Shown here piece after piece: positions 32,741 through 43,225 of a DNA stretch of 64,000 nt. The stretch covers positions 3,162,001 to 3,226,000 of the forward strand of contig CP124680.1 in assembly GCA_029961745.1 (NCBI GenBank), written 5' to 3'. Below the pieces are notes generated by a model. It saw only the letters and a program-made list of their open reading frames with translations, did no database searches and was not told where the DNA came from. The DNA comes from Nocardioides sp. L-11A. Its GTDB lineage: Bacteria > Actinomycetota > Actinomycetes > Propionibacteriales > Nocardioidaceae. The translations under genes and the position numbers were made by a program. The stretch's first letter is position 1. Each line of letters starts with the position of its first letter.

Positions 32741-34075
32741 ATGACTGACAAGTACCAGGGCTTCGTGAGCTCCCCGATCGGCCGGCTCCTCGTCAAGAAC
32801 CTCGGACTGCCGAACCCGACCAAGCTGGACCGCTACACCGCCGGCTCCCCGCTGGTCGACGGCACCGTGCTGGTCGGCGGTCGCGGCCGGCTGGTCGAGT
32901 CGCTGCCCGGCCTGCTCGACGTCCTCGGCATCGCCTCGGCGAGCGCCCAGGCGGACGGCGAGAGGTACAAGGGCCTGGTCTTCGACGCCACCGGCCTGAC
33001 GTCGGTCGAGGAGCTCGTCGAGCTCCAGGCCTTCTTCACCCCGCTCCTGCGCAGCCTGAAGAGCTGCGCCCGCGTCGTCGTCCTCGGTACGCCGCCGGGG
33101 TCGGCCGCGGGCAGCGAGCGGATCGCCCAGCGCGCGCTCGAGGGCTTCACCCGCAGCCTCGGCAAGGAGATCGGCAAGGGCGGCACCGTCCAGCTGGTCT
33201 ACGTCGCGGAGGGCTACGAGGACTCGGTGCTGTCCACCCTCGGCTTCCTGCTCAGCCCCAAGTCGGCGTACGTCTCGGGTCAGGTGGTCCGCATCGGCGT
33301 CCACGACGAGCAGCACGGCTCGGCGCTCGCCGACTGGACCGCTCCCCTGGCCGGCAAGGTCGCCTTCGTGACCGGCGCGAGTCGCGGCATCGGCGAGGAG
33401 ATCGCCCGCGTGCTGCACCGCGACGGCGCGAAGATCGTCGGCCTCGACGTGCCGCAGGCCGCCGACGAGCTGGTCACGGTCATGAAGGAGCTCGACGGCG
33501 ACTGGCTGACCCTCGACATCACCGCGGCCGACGCACCGCAGCGGATCGCCCACCATCTGAAGGAGAAGCACGGCGGCGTCGACATCGTCGTGCACAACGC
33601 CGGGGTCACGCTCGACAAGAAGCTCGCCAACCAGACACCGGAGCGCTTCGGCAAGGTGCTGCAGATCAACCTCGAGGCGCCGGAGCGGATCACCGCCGAG
33701 CTGCTCGAGCAGAAGGTCGTCAACGCCAACGGCCGGATCATCGGCGTCGCCTCGATCGCCGGCATCGCGGGCAACCTGGGCCAGACCAGCTACGCCGCCT
33801 CGAAGGCCGGCGTCATCGGCTTCGTGGACTCGCTGGCCGAGAAGCTCGAACACGGCATCACGATCAACGCCGTCGCGCCGGGCTTCATCATCACCCAGAT
33901 GACCGCCGCCGTGCCGTTCGCGACCCGCGAGGTCGGCCAGCGTCTCAACGCGATGTCCCAGGGCGGCCTGCCGGTCGACGTCGCCGAGACCATCGCCTGG
34001 TACGCCTCGCCCGCCTCGACCGCCGTCAACGGCAACGTGGTGCGGGTCTGCGGCCAGATGATGCTGGGTGCCTGA
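32741..34075 (+). CDS. 3-oxoacyl-ACP/CoA reductase, FabG4-like (long SDR)
   Basis: 444-residue high-molecular-weight FabG. An N-terminal flavodoxin-like half is followed by the catalytic SDR half (TGASRGIG; YAASKAG as YxxxK). FabG4 (Rv0242c) is a 454-residue NADH-dependent reductase of the same plan. ATG 32741 (MTDKYQGF) is chosen over an upstream in-frame start. Two bases before the MaoC gene, so one operon. Confidence 0.95.
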   Translation: MTDKYQGFVSSPIGRLLVKNLGLPNPTKLDRYTAGSPLVDGTVLVGGRGRLVESLPGLLDVLGIASASAQADGERYKGLVFDATGLTSVEELVELQAFFTPLLRSLKSCARVVVLGTPPGSAAGSERIAQRALEGFTRSLGKEIGKGGTVQLVYVAEGYEDSVLSTLGFLLSPKSAYVSGQVVRIGVHDEQHGSALADWTAPLAGKVAFVTGASRGIGEEIARVLHRDGAKIVGLDVPQAADELVTVMKELDGDWLTLDITAADAPQRIAHHLKEKHGGVDIVVHNAGVTLDKKLANQTPERFGKVLQINLEAPERITAELLEQKVVNANGRIIGVASIAGIAGNLGQTSYAASKAGVIGFVDSLAEKLEHGITINAVAPGFIITQMTAAVPFATREVGQRLNAMSQGGLPVDVAETIAWYASPASTAVNGNVVRVCGQMMLGA

Positions 34076-34077
34076 TC

Positions 34078-34932
34078 ATGGGTGGCATGGCGCTCCCCGT
34101 GATGCTGAAGGCCGCGCTGCCCGCGGTCCCCGGCGTGAACCAGCTGCCGGGCATCAAGAAGACCGGCGGCGCGCTGCCGGGCCTCACGCTGTCGCGCGAC
34201 GACGTGCTCGTGGAGCGCTCGGCCGTGGAGCGGTACGCCGCCGTGTGCGGCTTCCCCCGGCGCGACGTCGCGCCGGTGCCCTACCTGCACATGCTGGCCT
34301 TCCCACTGCACCTGCAGCTGATGACCGACGCGGCGTTCCCGTTCCCGGCGATCGGCTCGGTGCACCTGGAGAACACGATCGTCCAGCACCGTCCCGTCGC
34401 CATCGGCGAGACCGTCTCGCTCGCCCTCACCGCCGACAACCTGCGCGCCAGCACCAAGGGCCGCGCCTGGGACATGAACGTCACCGGCACCGTGGGCGAG
34501 GAGGTCGTGTGGGAGTCCGTGTCGACGTACCTGCGGGTCGGCAAGGGCGACAAGGAGGGCGGCGACCCCGGGATGGCGCTGGGCACGATCGATGCCAAGG
34601 GGCCGGTGTGGAGCCTGCCCGGCGACCTCGGTCGCCGCTACGGCGCGGTGTCCGGCGACCGGAACCCGATCCACCTCTATCCGCTGACGGCCAAGGCCCT
34701 GGGCTTCCCGCGCCACATCGCCCACGGCATGTGGAGCAAGGCGCGCTGCATCGCGGCGCTGGAGAACCGGCTGCCCGACGCCGTCAAGGTCGAGGTCGCG
34801 TTCAAGAAGCCGATCTTCCTGCCCGGAAAGGCGCAGTTCGGCGCGGAGGCCGGCGCCACCGGCTGGGACTTCACGCTGGTGAACCCGAAGACCGGTGCCC
34901 CCCACCTGCTGGGCCGCACGACCGCGCTCTGA
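34078..34932 (+). CDS. MaoC-like (R)-3-hydroxyacyl dehydratase/hydratase, HtdX-like
   Basis: 284 residues with a double hot-dog fold; the hydratase 2 motif is YGAVSGDRNPIHLYPLTAKA followed by HIAHGMW (catalytic Asp/His). Acts with the FabG4-like reductase on (R)-3-hydroxyacyl thioesters. HtdX (Rv0241c) sits at the same place in mycobacteria. Start at 34078 or the ATG at 34087. Confidence 0.92.
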   Translation: MGGMALPVMLKAALPAVPGVNQLPGIKKTGGALPGLTLSRDDVLVERSAVERYAAVCGFPRRDVAPVPYLHMLAFPLHLQLMTDAAFPFPAIGSVHLENTIVQHRPVAIGETVSLALTADNLRASTKGRAWDMNVTGTVGEEVVWESVSTYLRVGKGDKEGGDPGMALGTIDAKGPVWSLPGDLGRRYGAVSGDRNPIHLYPLTAKALGFPRHIAHGMWSKARCIAALENRLPDAVKVEVAFKKPIFLPGKAQFGAEAGATGWDFTLVNPKTGAPHLLGRTTAL

Positions 34933-34944
34933 TCCGTCGGGCCC

Positions 34945-35005
34945 GTCTCACCCGGCATTCCTGCTGTGTTCGCGGTCGGAAGACGACCCGGATGCCGGGT
35001 GAGAC
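34945..35005. terminator. Hairpin between the convergent MaoC and TesB genes
   Basis: GTCTCACCCGGCAT (34945-34958) pairs perfectly with ATGCCGGGTGAGAC (34992-35005); 14-bp stem with a 33-nt loop. Likely a bidirectional transcription barrier. Confidence 0.6.
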
Positions 35006-35011
35006 CATCCA

Positions 35012-35875
35012 TCAGCGGCTCGGGCGGATCAGCCCCTCCTGGGCGACGGTCGCGACCAGGGTCCCGTCCTGGGTGAAGATCCGGCCCAGGGCGAGTCCCC
35101 GTCCGCCACTGGCCGACGGGGACCACTGGTCGTAGAGCCACCATTCGTCGGCCCGGAAGGGCCGGTGGAACCAGATCGTGTGGTCGAGCGAGGCCATCTG
35201 CACCTTGTGGGGACCGTGCTCGGGGTGCGCGGCCAGCGTCGCGCCGAGCAGGGAGACGTCGCTGGCGTAGGTGAAGGTGGCCAGGTGCTCGATCGGGTCG
35301 TCGCTCAGCCGGCCGTCGACCCGGATCCAGACCTGGGTCTGGGCCGGATGCAGGGGGTCCGGCTCCATGCCGTGGGCCGAGCTGCCGAGCCAGCGTACGT
35401 CGAGCGCGGCCCACTCCTTGCTCAACCCGTCGTCGGTGCCGCGGTCGGCCATCAGCGCCATCAGGTCCAGGCCCTCCTCGGGCGCCTTGACCGGGGGCAT
35501 CACGTCCTGGTGCTCGAGACCCTCCTCGGCACGCTGGAAGTTGAGCGACTGGTAGTAGATCGGGCGGCCGTGCTGGCGCGCGAGCACCCGGCGGGTGGCG
35601 AAGGACCTGCCGTCGCGGATCCGCTCGACGTCGTAGATGATCGGCACCGTGTAGTCGCCGGGCAGCAGGAAGTAGGAGTGCAGCGAGTGCACCTGCATGC
35701 CCTCGTCGACGGTCCGGGTCGCGGCGATCAGGGCCTGGGCGGCGACCTGGCCGCCATAGACCCGCTGCCGGATCGTCTCGGGCTGCTGGCCGCGGAACAG
35801 GTCGGTGTCGAGCTGTTCGAGGTCGAGCAGCGAGACCAGCTTGCGGGTCGCCTCACCCATCACCCGGTCGTTCAT
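35012..35875 (-). CDS. tesB: Acyl-CoA thioesterase II
   Basis: 287 residues of the TesB family: tandem hot-dog domains, with GGQVAAQALIAATRT and HSYFLLPGD in the first and LDHTIWFHRPFRADEWWLY in the second. Hydrolyses acyl-CoA to free fatty acid and CoA. The start overlaps the PAC2 gene stop by 4 bp (ATGA). Confidence 0.95.
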   Translation of the reverse strand: MNDRVMGEATRKLVSLLDLEQLDTDLFRGQQPETIRQRVYGGQVAAQALIAATRTVDEGMQVHSLHSYFLLPGDYTVPIIYDVERIRDGRSFATRRVLARQHGRPIYYQSLNFQRAEEGLEHQDVMPPVKAPEEGLDLMALMADRGTDDGLSKEWAALDVRWLGSSAHGMEPDPLHPAQTQVWIRVDGRLSDDPIEHLATFTYASDVSLLGATLAAHPEHGPHKVQMASLDHTIWFHRPFRADEWWLYDQWSPSASGGRGLALGRIFTQDGTLVATVAQEGLIRPSR

Positions 35876-36822
35876 GACGCGCCTCCGGTCTCGTCGGGCC
35901 CCTCGAGGCCGGCCAGGAACTGCTCGAACTGCCGGCCGATCTCCTCGCCGGTGGGCAGCGGCTCGTCCTCGGCGAGCAGGCTGCTGCCCTCCTCCTCGGC
36001 GCGTGCGAAGGTGTCGTACTGCTGCTCCAGCGCGGTCACGACGTCCTGCACCTCGCTGTTGGCCGACAGGTAGCGACCGATCTCCTCCTCGCGCTCGTCG
36101 GCCGCGGTGCGCAGCTCGCCGAGGTCGACGGTGAGCCGGGCCGCCAGCTCGACCTGCTCGAGCAGGGACACCGAGGCGCGCGGGTAGTCGAGCTGGGCGA
36201 GGTAGTGCGGCACGTGCGCGACGAAGCCCTGGGCGTCGTGACCCCACTCGCCGAGGCGGACCTCCAGCAGCGCCTGCGCACTGCTCGGCACCCGCAGCTC
36301 GCCGCGCCACGGACTGGTGCCGGTGAGCAGGTCGGGGTTGTTGGCGTGGTGGGTGATCGCGATCGGGCGGGTGTGCGGCACCGCCATGGGCACCGAGCCC
36401 ATCGACACGACCAATGCGACGTCGAGGCGCTCGATGACCTCGCGCACGCCGCGACAGAACGCCTCCCAGCGGATGTCGGGCTCGGGCCCGTGCAGGAGGA
36501 GGTACGGCGTCCCGCCGGCGTCGCGCAGCATCCGGACCACGAGCCGCGGGGCCTCGTAGCCCTCGTAGTGGTCGCGGGCGAAGGTCAGCGGCGGGCGGCG
36601 TGCACGGTAGTCGTGCAGCTGGTCCACGTCGAAGGTCGCGACCACGACACCGCCGCCGTCGGCCGAGAAGGCGCCCGCGCGGACCAGGTGCCGACAGGCG
36701 AGGGCACCGGCGCTGCCGGCGTCGAGGAAGCCCTCGAGCGCCACCACCAGGGCGAGGTTCTCCACGCCCTCCAGCTCGGGCACCTCGTCGACGATGTGGA
36801 CGAGCCGGGGCGATGAGGTCAC
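35872..36822 (-). CDS. PAC2-family protein (proteasome assembly chaperone-like fold)
   Basis: 316 residues. The core VVALEGFLDAGSAG and VVVATFDVDQL region, then ITHHANNPDLLTG, is typical of actinobacterial PAC2 (PF09754) proteins. The acidic C-terminal helix (YLSANSEVQDVVTALEQQYD) is also usual. Physiological role in bacteria unknown; a link to the actinobacterial proteasome is only suggested by the fold. Confidence 0.88.
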   Translation of the reverse strand: MTSSPRLVHIVDEVPELEGVENLALVVALEGFLDAGSAGALACRHLVRAGAFSADGGGVVVATFDVDQLHDYRARRPPLTFARDHYEGYEAPRLVVRMLRDAGGTPYLLLHGPEPDIRWEAFCRGVREVIERLDVALVVSMGSVPMAVPHTRPIAITHHANNPDLLTGTSPWRGELRVPSSAQALLEVRLGEWGHDAQGFVAHVPHYLAQLDYPRASVSLLEQVELAARLTVDLGELRTAADEREEEIGRYLSANSEVQDVVTALEQQYDTFARAEEEGSSLLAEDEPLPTGEEIGRQFEQFLAGLEGPDETGGAS

Positions 36823-36831
36823 ACCGAAAGC

Positions 36832-38313
36832 CTATTCCCCCGTCCGCGGCGGCTGCAGGCGGCTGTGGCTGCGACCGTAGACGGCGTAGACCACGACGCC
36901 GATCGCCATCCAGACCAGGAACCGGATCCAGGTGTCGCCGGTGAGGTTGAGCATGAGGTAGAAGCACATCAGCGTCGACACCGCCGCGACGAGCGGCGCG
37001 AGCGGGGTGCGGAAGCCGCGCGGCAGGTCGGGTCGGGTCCGCCGCAGCACGACGACCCCGATGCTGACCAGCATGAACGCGAACAGGGTGCCGATGTTGA
37101 CCAGGTGGGCCAGCGTGCTCAGGTCGACCAGACCGGCGAGCGCGGCGACGGCGACGCCGGTCAGGATCGTGATCCGGTACGGCGTCCCCCAGGTCGGGTG
37201 CACCTTGGCCAGTGAGCGCGGGAGCAGGCCGTCGCGCGCCATCGCGAAGCCGACCCGGGACTGACCGAGCATGAGGATCATGGCGACCACGACCAGGCCG
37301 ATGCAGGCGCCGACGGAGATCAGGTCGGGCATCCAGTCGACGCCCGATGCCTGGAAGGCGTCGGCGAGCGGCGCCGCGCTGTCGGGGTCGATGTCCTGGT
37401 AGCTGCGCAGCCCGGTGACGACCAGGCTGACCGCGGCGTAGAGGACGGTGACGATGGCCAGCGAGCCGAGGATGCCGATGGGGACGTCGCGCTGCGGGTT
37501 CTTCGTCTCCTCAGCGGTCGTGGCCACGATGTCGAAGCCGATGAAGGCGAAGAACACGATCGCCGCGCCGGAGATCACGCCGGCGATGCCGAAGACCGCG
37601 GGCTCGAGGCCGAGCAGGCTGGTGATCAGTGGGACGTCGGCGAAGCCGCCACCGGACTCCGGGGCGGGCTGGGCGTCGGGGATGAACGGCGTCCAGTTGC
37701 TGACGTCGATGTGCGCGATGCCGACGACGATCACCGCCGCGACGACGACCAGCTTGAGGGCGACGACGAACTGGTTGAAGCGGCTGGAGAACTTCGTGCC
37801 GCGGATCAGCAGGAAGGTGACCAGCAGCGCGATCACCACGGCCGGGAGGTCGACGACGCCGGTGGCCGCGGAGCTGATCTGTGCCGGCAGGGTGACGCCG
37901 ACGATGTCGAGCACCTCCTGCAGATAGGCGGAGAAGCCGGTCGAGAGCGCCGCGGCGCCGACGGTGAACTCGAGCACGAGGTCCCAGCCGATGATCCAGG
38001 CGATCAGCTCGCCCAGAGTCGCGTAGCTGAAGGTGTAGGCGCTGCCGGCCACCGGCACGGTCGAGGCGAGCTCGGCGTAGCAGAGCGCGGCGAGCCCGCA
38101 CGCGACGGCCGCGATCACGAAGCTGAGGGCGAGCGCCGGGCCCGCATTGCTGGCCGCCACGGTGCCGGTGAGCACGAAGATGCCCGCGCCGATGATGACG
38201 CCGACGCCGAACACGGTGAGATCGAGCGCCGACAGGTCCTTGCGCAGGCGATGGTCGGGCTCGTCGGTGTCGGCGATCGACTGTTCGACCGTCTTGATCC
38301 GGAACAGGCTCAT
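36832..38313 (-). CDS. APC-superfamily amino acid permease (cationic amino acid transporter-like)
   Basis: 493 residues with about 12-14 transmembrane helices. The consensus GVGVIIGAGIFVLTGTVAA near the N-terminus is the unwound TM1 of APC transporters. Closest in look to YfnA/CAT-type permeases. Substrate probably an amino acid. Its C-terminal codons end just before the PAC2 start. Confidence 0.92.
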   Translation of the reverse strand: MSLFRIKTVEQSIADTDEPDHRLRKDLSALDLTVFGVGVIIGAGIFVLTGTVAASNAGPALALSFVIAAVACGLAALCYAELASTVPVAGSAYTFSYATLGELIAWIIGWDLVLEFTVGAAALSTGFSAYLQEVLDIVGVTLPAQISSAATGVVDLPAVVIALLVTFLLIRGTKFSSRFNQFVVALKLVVVAAVIVVGIAHIDVSNWTPFIPDAQPAPESGGGFADVPLITSLLGLEPAVFGIAGVISGAAIVFFAFIGFDIVATTAEETKNPQRDVPIGILGSLAIVTVLYAAVSLVVTGLRSYQDIDPDSAAPLADAFQASGVDWMPDLISVGACIGLVVVAMILMLGQSRVGFAMARDGLLPRSLAKVHPTWGTPYRITILTGVAVAALAGLVDLSTLAHLVNIGTLFAFMLVSIGVVVLRRTRPDLPRGFRTPLAPLVAAVSTLMCFYLMLNLTGDTWIRFLVWMAIGVVVYAVYGRSHSRLQPPRTGE

Positions 38314-38320
38314 GGATCTC

Positions 38321-39571
38321 CTAACCCGAGTAGGTGCGTTCCATCAGTCCTACACCTCGTTGGGCCAGCTGGGCAGGAGTCACGCCGAGGACGTCCGGGA
38401 CGACCTGGCTCTGGTCGGCCCCGTCGGCGAGGCGGTCGAGCAGCACGAAGAGCATCGGCGCGCCGTAGGTCGCGGCGATGTACTCGCACACCCACCAGGA
38501 CACGGCGTACCAGGCCTCGGCGTCCGCGCCCCCGAACTGGGCCGCACCCGGCAGCGCGCGAGCCGTCGCGGCGATGTCGAGGGCCCGGGCCGGGAGCCGG
38601 CGCCGGGTGGGCGACATCGGCCGGACGGAGACGTACTCCGCGATGCCCTCGCTCAGCCACAGTGGGGCGCCGCGCCCGCGGGCGCCCAGGGTCGCGTGGG
38701 TGAGCTCGTGGCGCACCAGCCGGCCCAGGACGCCGGCCTGCTGGTCGAGGACCCGTGGGTTGAGGAAGATCCGGTACGACGCCACGCCCTGGCGTGCATC
38801 CGTCCCGTCGACGGGCACCGCGATGGTCAGCCCGTCCGCGCGGTCGGGGTCGCCGACGGTCTGGTCGGCGAGGCCCCGCAGGAAGGTGGGGTCACGCAGC
38901 GCGTAGACGACCACGCCGGTGGCGACGCCGCTGGTGCTGCCGATCACGCTCCGGACGTCGTAGCGGCCGTTTCCGGCGGCGTCGAGCACCGCCGGGGCGT
39001 GCCGCACCGTCGTGTCGTCGAAGACGCCCAGGACGCCGACCGCCTGCTCGACCCGGATCGGTCCGAGGTCCCACGGCTGCGCGTTGCCCGGGTGGGCGGT
39101 CTCCCAGGCGTGGTCGGTGGTCGAGGTGATGACCAGCCGCCGGCCGTCGGGCGAGGGCGTGAACAGGAACCGGTCGCGGGTGCGGGCCGGCGTGGCGTCG
39201 TAGCCGTCGAGGCCGAGCACGAGCACCACCTCGACCCAGTAGTCGTCGCCGCCCTCGACCGGGGTGATCGTGTCGGCGGCGACCTCGTAGCGCAGCTCCC
39301 CGACGGGCAGTTGGGCGAGGTTGTCGAAGTAGGTCTGCTGCTCGGCGATCAGGCCGGGGTCCGCGGCGTCCAGGCTGCGGCGGAACCGGGCGACGTCGTG
39401 GGTGCGCAGGCCACGCGCCCGCCTGTCGAGCGTGCGCTGCATGAGGGCGCTGACCTCGTCGTACCCGGTGCCGGAGGAGGCCGGCGGTGGCGGGTCGTCG
39501 GAGCAGCCGGTGAGCGGCAGCAGGAGCAGCGCCAGCGCAGGGACGAGCGTCCTAGCGCGGGCCGTCGACAT
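38321..39571 (-). CDS. Putative lipoprotein metalloprotease (HExxH) of unknown family
   Basis: 416 residues. A lipoprotein signal ([15 protein letters not shown]) leads to a beta-rich NTF2-like region. A zinc-protease signature [11 protein letters not shown] then follows, with WLSEGIAEY about 20 residues later supplying the third ligand Glu, as in gluzincins. Outer-surface protease is the inference. The ATG at 39571 lies 20 bp inside the end of dxs, so they are co-expressed. Confidence 0.78.
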   Translation of the reverse strand: MSTARARTLVPALALLLLPLTGCSDDPPPPASSGTGYDEVSALMQRTLDRRARGLRTHDVARFRRSLDAADPGLIAEQQTYFDNLAQLPVGELRYEVAADTITPVEGGDDYWVEVVLVLGLDGYDATPARTRDRFLFTPSPDGRRLVITSTTDHAWETAHPGNAQPWDLGPIRVEQAVGVLGVFDDTTVRHAPAVLDAAGNGRYDVRSVIGSTSGVATGVVVYALRDPTFLRGLADQTVGDPDRADGLTIAVPVDGTDARQGVASYRIFLNPRVLDQQAGVLGRLVRHELTHATLGARGRGAPLWLSEGIAEYVSVRPMSPTRRRLPARALDIAATARALPGAAQFGGADAEAWYAVSWWVCEYIAATYGAPMLFVLLDRLADGADQSQVVPDVLGVTPAQLAQRGVGLMERTYSG

Positions 39572-41462
39572 CGAGGAGCGCCCGTCCTTCCGGGGCGGAC
39601 TCCGCGGCGATGTCGTGGACGATCTCCAGGGCGATCGTCGCCGGGGCCAGCCCGATCCGCTCCAGGATCGCGGCCCGCTTGGCGTGGTCGAGGAACTCCT
39701 GCGGGATGCCGTGGATCCGCACCGGCGTGCGGACGCCGGCGGCCGCCAGGGTCTGCAGCAGCACCGCGCCGACGCCGCCGACCACCCCGTTGTCCTCGAT
39801 CGTGACGACCCGGCGGTGGGTGCGGGCGAGCTCGACGAGCGCGGGGTCGACCGGCTTGACCCAGCGCGGGTCGACGACGGTGACGCCGATGCCCTGGGCG
39901 ACGAGCCGCCGGGCGACGTCGACGGCGACCGGGGCCATCGAGCCCACGGACACGACGAGCACGTCGCGCGCGCCCTCGCGGACCAGGACGTCGCACCCGC
40001 CGGCCCGGTCGACGGCCGGGACGTCCTCAGGGGGCGGTCCCTTCGGGAACCGGACGACGGTGGGAGCGTCGGCGACCTCGACCGCCTCGTCGAGGAGCTC
40101 GCGCATCCGGGTGACGTCGCGCGGCGCCGCCAGACGCAGGCCGGGGACGACCTGCAGCAGCGACATGTCCCACATGCCGTTGTGGCTGGCGCCGTCGTCG
40201 CCGGTCACGCCGGAGCGGTCGAGCACGAAGGTCACGCCGCACCTGTGCAGCGCGACGTCCATCAGGACCTGGTCGAAGGCCCGGTTGAGGAACGTGGCGT
40301 AGACGGCGAAGACCGGGTGCAGCCCGCCCATGGCGAGGCCCGCGGCGGAGGTCGCGGCGTGCTGCTCGGCGATGCCGACGTCGAAGGTCCGCTCGGGGAA
40401 CCGGGCCTGGAACTTGTCGAGGCCGACCGGGTGCATCATCGCGGCGGTGATGCCCACGACGTCGGGACGCCGCTCGCCGATCCGCACGATGTGGTCGGCG
40501 AAGTGGTCGGTCCAGATCGGCCCCTTGGGCTTCTCCGCCCCGGTCTGCACGTCGAACGGGCCGGGAGCGTGGAACTGGTCGGCCTCGTGCCGCTCCGCAG
40601 GGTCGTAGCCGAAGCCCTTGCGGGTGATGGCATGCACGATGACCGGCCCGCCGAAGCGCTTCGCCTGGCTCAGCGCCTGCTCCATGGCCGCGCGGTCGTG
40701 ACCGTCCACCGGGCCGACGTACTTGAGCCCGAGGTCCTCGAAGAGACCCTGCGGCGCGAGCGCGTCCTTGAGGCCCTTCTTCATCGCGTGCAACGCGTCG
40801 TAGGCCGCGGCGCCGACGCCCGGCACCGCGTTGAGCCGGCGCTTGACGATGTCGAGCACGGTCTCGTAGCGCGGGTTGGTGCGCAGGCTGGTCAGCGCGG
40901 TCGCGAGCCCCCCGATGGTGGGGGTGTAGGAGCGGCCGTTGTCGTTGACGACGATCACGAGCCGCGAGTCGTGCTGGATGGCGATGTTGTTGAGCGCCTC
41001 CCAGGCCATGCCGCCGGTGAGCGCACCATCGCCGATCACGGCCACGGTGTGCCGGTCCTCGCCGCGGATCCGGAACGCCTTGGCGATGCCGTCGGCGTAG
41101 CTGAGCGCGGTGGAGGCGTGGGAGTTCTCGACCAGGTCGTGCTCGGACTCCGCCTGGCTGGGGTAGCCGCTGAGCCCGCCCTCGCGCCGCAGCGTGCCGA
41201 AGTCGGCGGCCCGACCGGTGACGAGCTTGTGGACGTAGGACTGGTGCCCCGTGTCGAAGACGATCTTGTCGCGCGGCGAGTCGAACACGCGGTGGATCGC
41301 GAGGGTCAACTCGACCACACCGAGGTTGGGCCCGAGGTGGCCGGTGTTGGTCGCGACGGTGCGGATCAGGACGTCCCGGATCTCGGCCGCCAGCTGGGTC
41401 AGCTCGTCCTCGGACAGGCCCCGCAGGTCGCGCGGTCCGGTGATGGTGTCGAGCACAGGCAT
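39552..41462 (-). CDS. dxs: 1-deoxy-D-xylulose-5-phosphate synthase
   Basis: First enzyme of the MEP isoprenoid pathway: pyruvate plus glyceraldehyde-3-phosphate to DXP, using thiamine diphosphate. 636 residues with [12 protein letters not shown], the ThDP motif [18 protein letters not shown], the central catalytic Glu region, and the C-terminal transketolase domain. The usual length is 620-640. Confidence 0.97.
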   Translation of the reverse strand: MPVLDTITGPRDLRGLSEDELTQLAAEIRDVLIRTVATNTGHLGPNLGVVELTLAIHRVFDSPRDKIVFDTGHQSYVHKLVTGRAADFGTLRREGGLSGYPSQAESEHDLVENSHASTALSYADGIAKAFRIRGEDRHTVAVIGDGALTGGMAWEALNNIAIQHDSRLVIVVNDNGRSYTPTIGGLATALTSLRTNPRYETVLDIVKRRLNAVPGVGAAAYDALHAMKKGLKDALAPQGLFEDLGLKYVGPVDGHDRAAMEQALSQAKRFGGPVIVHAITRKGFGYDPAERHEADQFHAPGPFDVQTGAEKPKGPIWTDHFADHIVRIGERRPDVVGITAAMMHPVGLDKFQARFPERTFDVGIAEQHAATSAAGLAMGGLHPVFAVYATFLNRAFDQVLMDVALHRCGVTFVLDRSGVTGDDGASHNGMWDMSLLQVVPGLRLAAPRDVTRMRELLDEAVEVADAPTVVRFPKGPPPEDVPAVDRAGGCDVLVREGARDVLVVSVGSMAPVAVDVARRLVAQGIGVTVVDPRWVKPVDPALVELARTHRRVVTIEDNGVVGGVGAVLLQTLAAAGVRTPVRIHGIPQEFLDHAKRAAILERIGLAPATIALEIVHDIAAESAPEGRALLDVDGPR

Positions 41463-41480
41463 AGCGGCGAGTCTACGGCG

Positions 41481-42419
41481 TCAGCCCTGGTAGACGGCGA
41501 TCGCGGACTCGTGCAGGCTGCCCAGCCAGACCCGCCCCTCGTGCTCCCGCACCCCGGTGACCATGTGGTACGCCGCGCCGTGCTCGGCCGGGCTGATGTC
41601 GAGGTCGTGGACCAGGGTGCCGCGCTCGTCGTACGCGACGACCCGCACGGTCTGCCGGGGCTGGGGCTGCAGGGCGTCCGGCAGCCTCGTGGCCAGCTTG
41701 CGCAGGGCCATCGGACCCCGCTGCAGGCGCTCGACGAGCGGGTCGGTCGGGCTGGCGATGGTGATCCAGATCAACCCGTCGGAGCCGCGCGCGATGTTGT
41801 CGGGATAGCCCGGCAGGTCGCTGCACAGCCGGTCGCGCATGCCCTTGCTCGGCCCGCTGATCCAGTGCCGCACGACGGTGCGGGCCCCCGTCTCGGCCAC
41901 GCACACGAAGTCGCCGGCGGCCGACAGTGCGACGCCGTTGGCGAACGCCAGCCCGTCGAGGACGACGGCGACGGTGCCGTCGGGGTCGCGGCGCAGCAGC
42001 CGGCCGGTGCGGGTGTTGCGGACGAAGTCGTCCTTCCAGCGGTCGATCCCGAACCTGGTCGACGAGTCCGACCACCAGATGGTGCCGTCCTCGGCGAGCG
42101 CGGCGTTGTTGCAGAACACCATCGGCCGACCGTCGACCTCGGCGGTGATCACCTCGACGCCGCCCGCCGCGGGATCGACCCACAGCAGCCCGCGCCGGGC
42201 GTCGCACACCAGCAACCGGCCGTCCGGCGCGAACTCGATCCCCAGCGGGCGGCCGCCGGTGTGGGCGACCCGGTCGATGCGCTCCCCGCCGGGAGCGACC
42301 CGGAAGATCGCACCGTCGTCGGTGCCGGTGTAGACGCTGCCCCGGTCGGGCCCGGAGGTCGCCACGACGACGTCCTCCGCGCCGTGGCCGGGAACGGGGA
42401 TCACGGTGAGAGAGGTCAC
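41481..42419 (-). CDS. SMP-30/strictosidine synthase-like beta-propeller protein
   Basis: 312 residues of six-bladed beta-propeller type; repeats of the GRPLGIEFAPDGRLLVCD kind, the EDGTIWWSDSSTRF element, and PGYPDNIARGSDGLIWITIA (metal-site Asn). Likely a lactonase or esterase on small metabolites. The GTG at 42419 is the best fit for the start; the ribosome site is weak. Unrelated to dxs by function. Confidence 0.85.
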   Translation of the reverse strand: MTSLTVIPVPGHGAEDVVVATSGPDRGSVYTGTDDGAIFRVAPGGERIDRVAHTGGRPLGIEFAPDGRLLVCDARRGLLWVDPAAGGVEVITAEVDGRPMVFCNNAALAEDGTIWWSDSSTRFGIDRWKDDFVRNTRTGRLLRRDPDGTVAVVLDGLAFANGVALSAAGDFVCVAETGARTVVRHWISGPSKGMRDRLCSDLPGYPDNIARGSDGLIWITIASPTDPLVERLQRGPMALRKLATRLPDALQPQPRQTVRVVAYDERGTLVHDLDISPAEHGAAYHMVTGVREHEGRVWLGSLHESAIAVYQG

Positions 42420-42451
42420 GCTGTCGACCCTAGACCCCGCCGGCGCGCGGG

Positions 42452-43225
42452 TCAGGCGCTGGTGCCCGACGGCGGCAGGTCGTCGGGGTCGACGCCGCCG
42501 TGGCACGACGCGAACGGCTCGGGCGCGGTGTCGCCGGCGCCGTACTCGGCCACGAACAGCGCGATCCGCGGGTCGTCCGGTCCGGTCAGCGCCAACTGGC
42601 GGCCCCAGACGGTGATCACGACCGGCGCCTCCTGGTCGGGATAGGGCGACAGGATCCCGTTGACCGGCAACTGGTCCGCGAGCCGCTGCACGCCCGCTGC
42701 GTCGACCTCGTCGTCGCGGTAGGTCAGCCAGACCGTGCCGTGCTCGAGGTCGTGCACGACGTTGACCTCCGGCACCGGCTCGTCGTAGACGCCGCACTCG
42801 AGCCAGTACGGCGCGTGGTCGCCGCCGACCGGCGGGGACTGCGGGTAGTCGTGCTCCGCGCCGACCGGGAGATGCTGCATGGTCAGTCCGGCGTACTCCT
42901 CGACGGCGTCGAGGTTGCTCGTGTCGGGCGTCGCGCCGCCGGATGCCGAGCGGCCGGAGTCGCCGGCGTCGCCGGCGTCCTCGTCATCACCGGAGAGCAG
43001 GACCGGCACCAGGACCGCGGCGCCGATCACCACGACCGCGGCGAGGATCGCGAGCACGATCGGCAGCGGCGAGCGCGATCGCCGGGGCGGGGGTGGCGCG
43101 AACCCGGGCGGGGGGAAGGCGGGCGGCGGCCCGTACGGCGGCGGAGGCGCACCCTGCGGCGGCCCGGGCGGCGGCCCGGGCGGCGTCCCGTAGGGCGGGG
43201 GCGGTGGATACGGCGGCTGACTCAC
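42452..43225 (-). CDS. DUF3105 membrane-anchored protein
   Basis: 257 residues: a long proline-rich cytoplasmic head (PPYPPPPPYGTPPGPPPGPP), one transmembrane helix (LPIVLAILAAVVVIGAAVLV), an acidic linker, and an extracellular DUF3105 domain with HDYPQSPPVGGDHAPYW and VVHDLEHGTVWLTY. The GTG at 43225 overlaps the stop of the thiamine-binding gene remnant (GTGA). Function unknown; the histidine-rich motifs suggest metal binding. Confidence 0.85.
   Translation of the reverse strand: MSQPPYPPPPPYGTPPGPPPGPPQGAPPPPYGPPPAFPPPGFAPPPPRRSRSPLPIVLAILAAVVVIGAAVLVPVLLSGDDEDAGDAGDSGRSASGGATPDTSNLDAVEEYAGLTMQHLPVGAEHDYPQSPPVGGDHAPYWLECGVYDEPVPEVNVVHDLEHGTVWLTYRDDEVDAAGVQRLADQLPVNGILSPYPDQEAPVVITVWGRQLALTGPDDPRIALFVAEYGAGDTAPEPFASCHGGVDPDDLPPSGTSA

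Noticed and set aside
39402..42644. Open frame of over 1,000 codons antisense to dxs and its neighbour
   Set aside because: Spans three clear genes on the other strand; residue composition is Arg/Gly/Asp/Val-rich as expected for a shadow frame.
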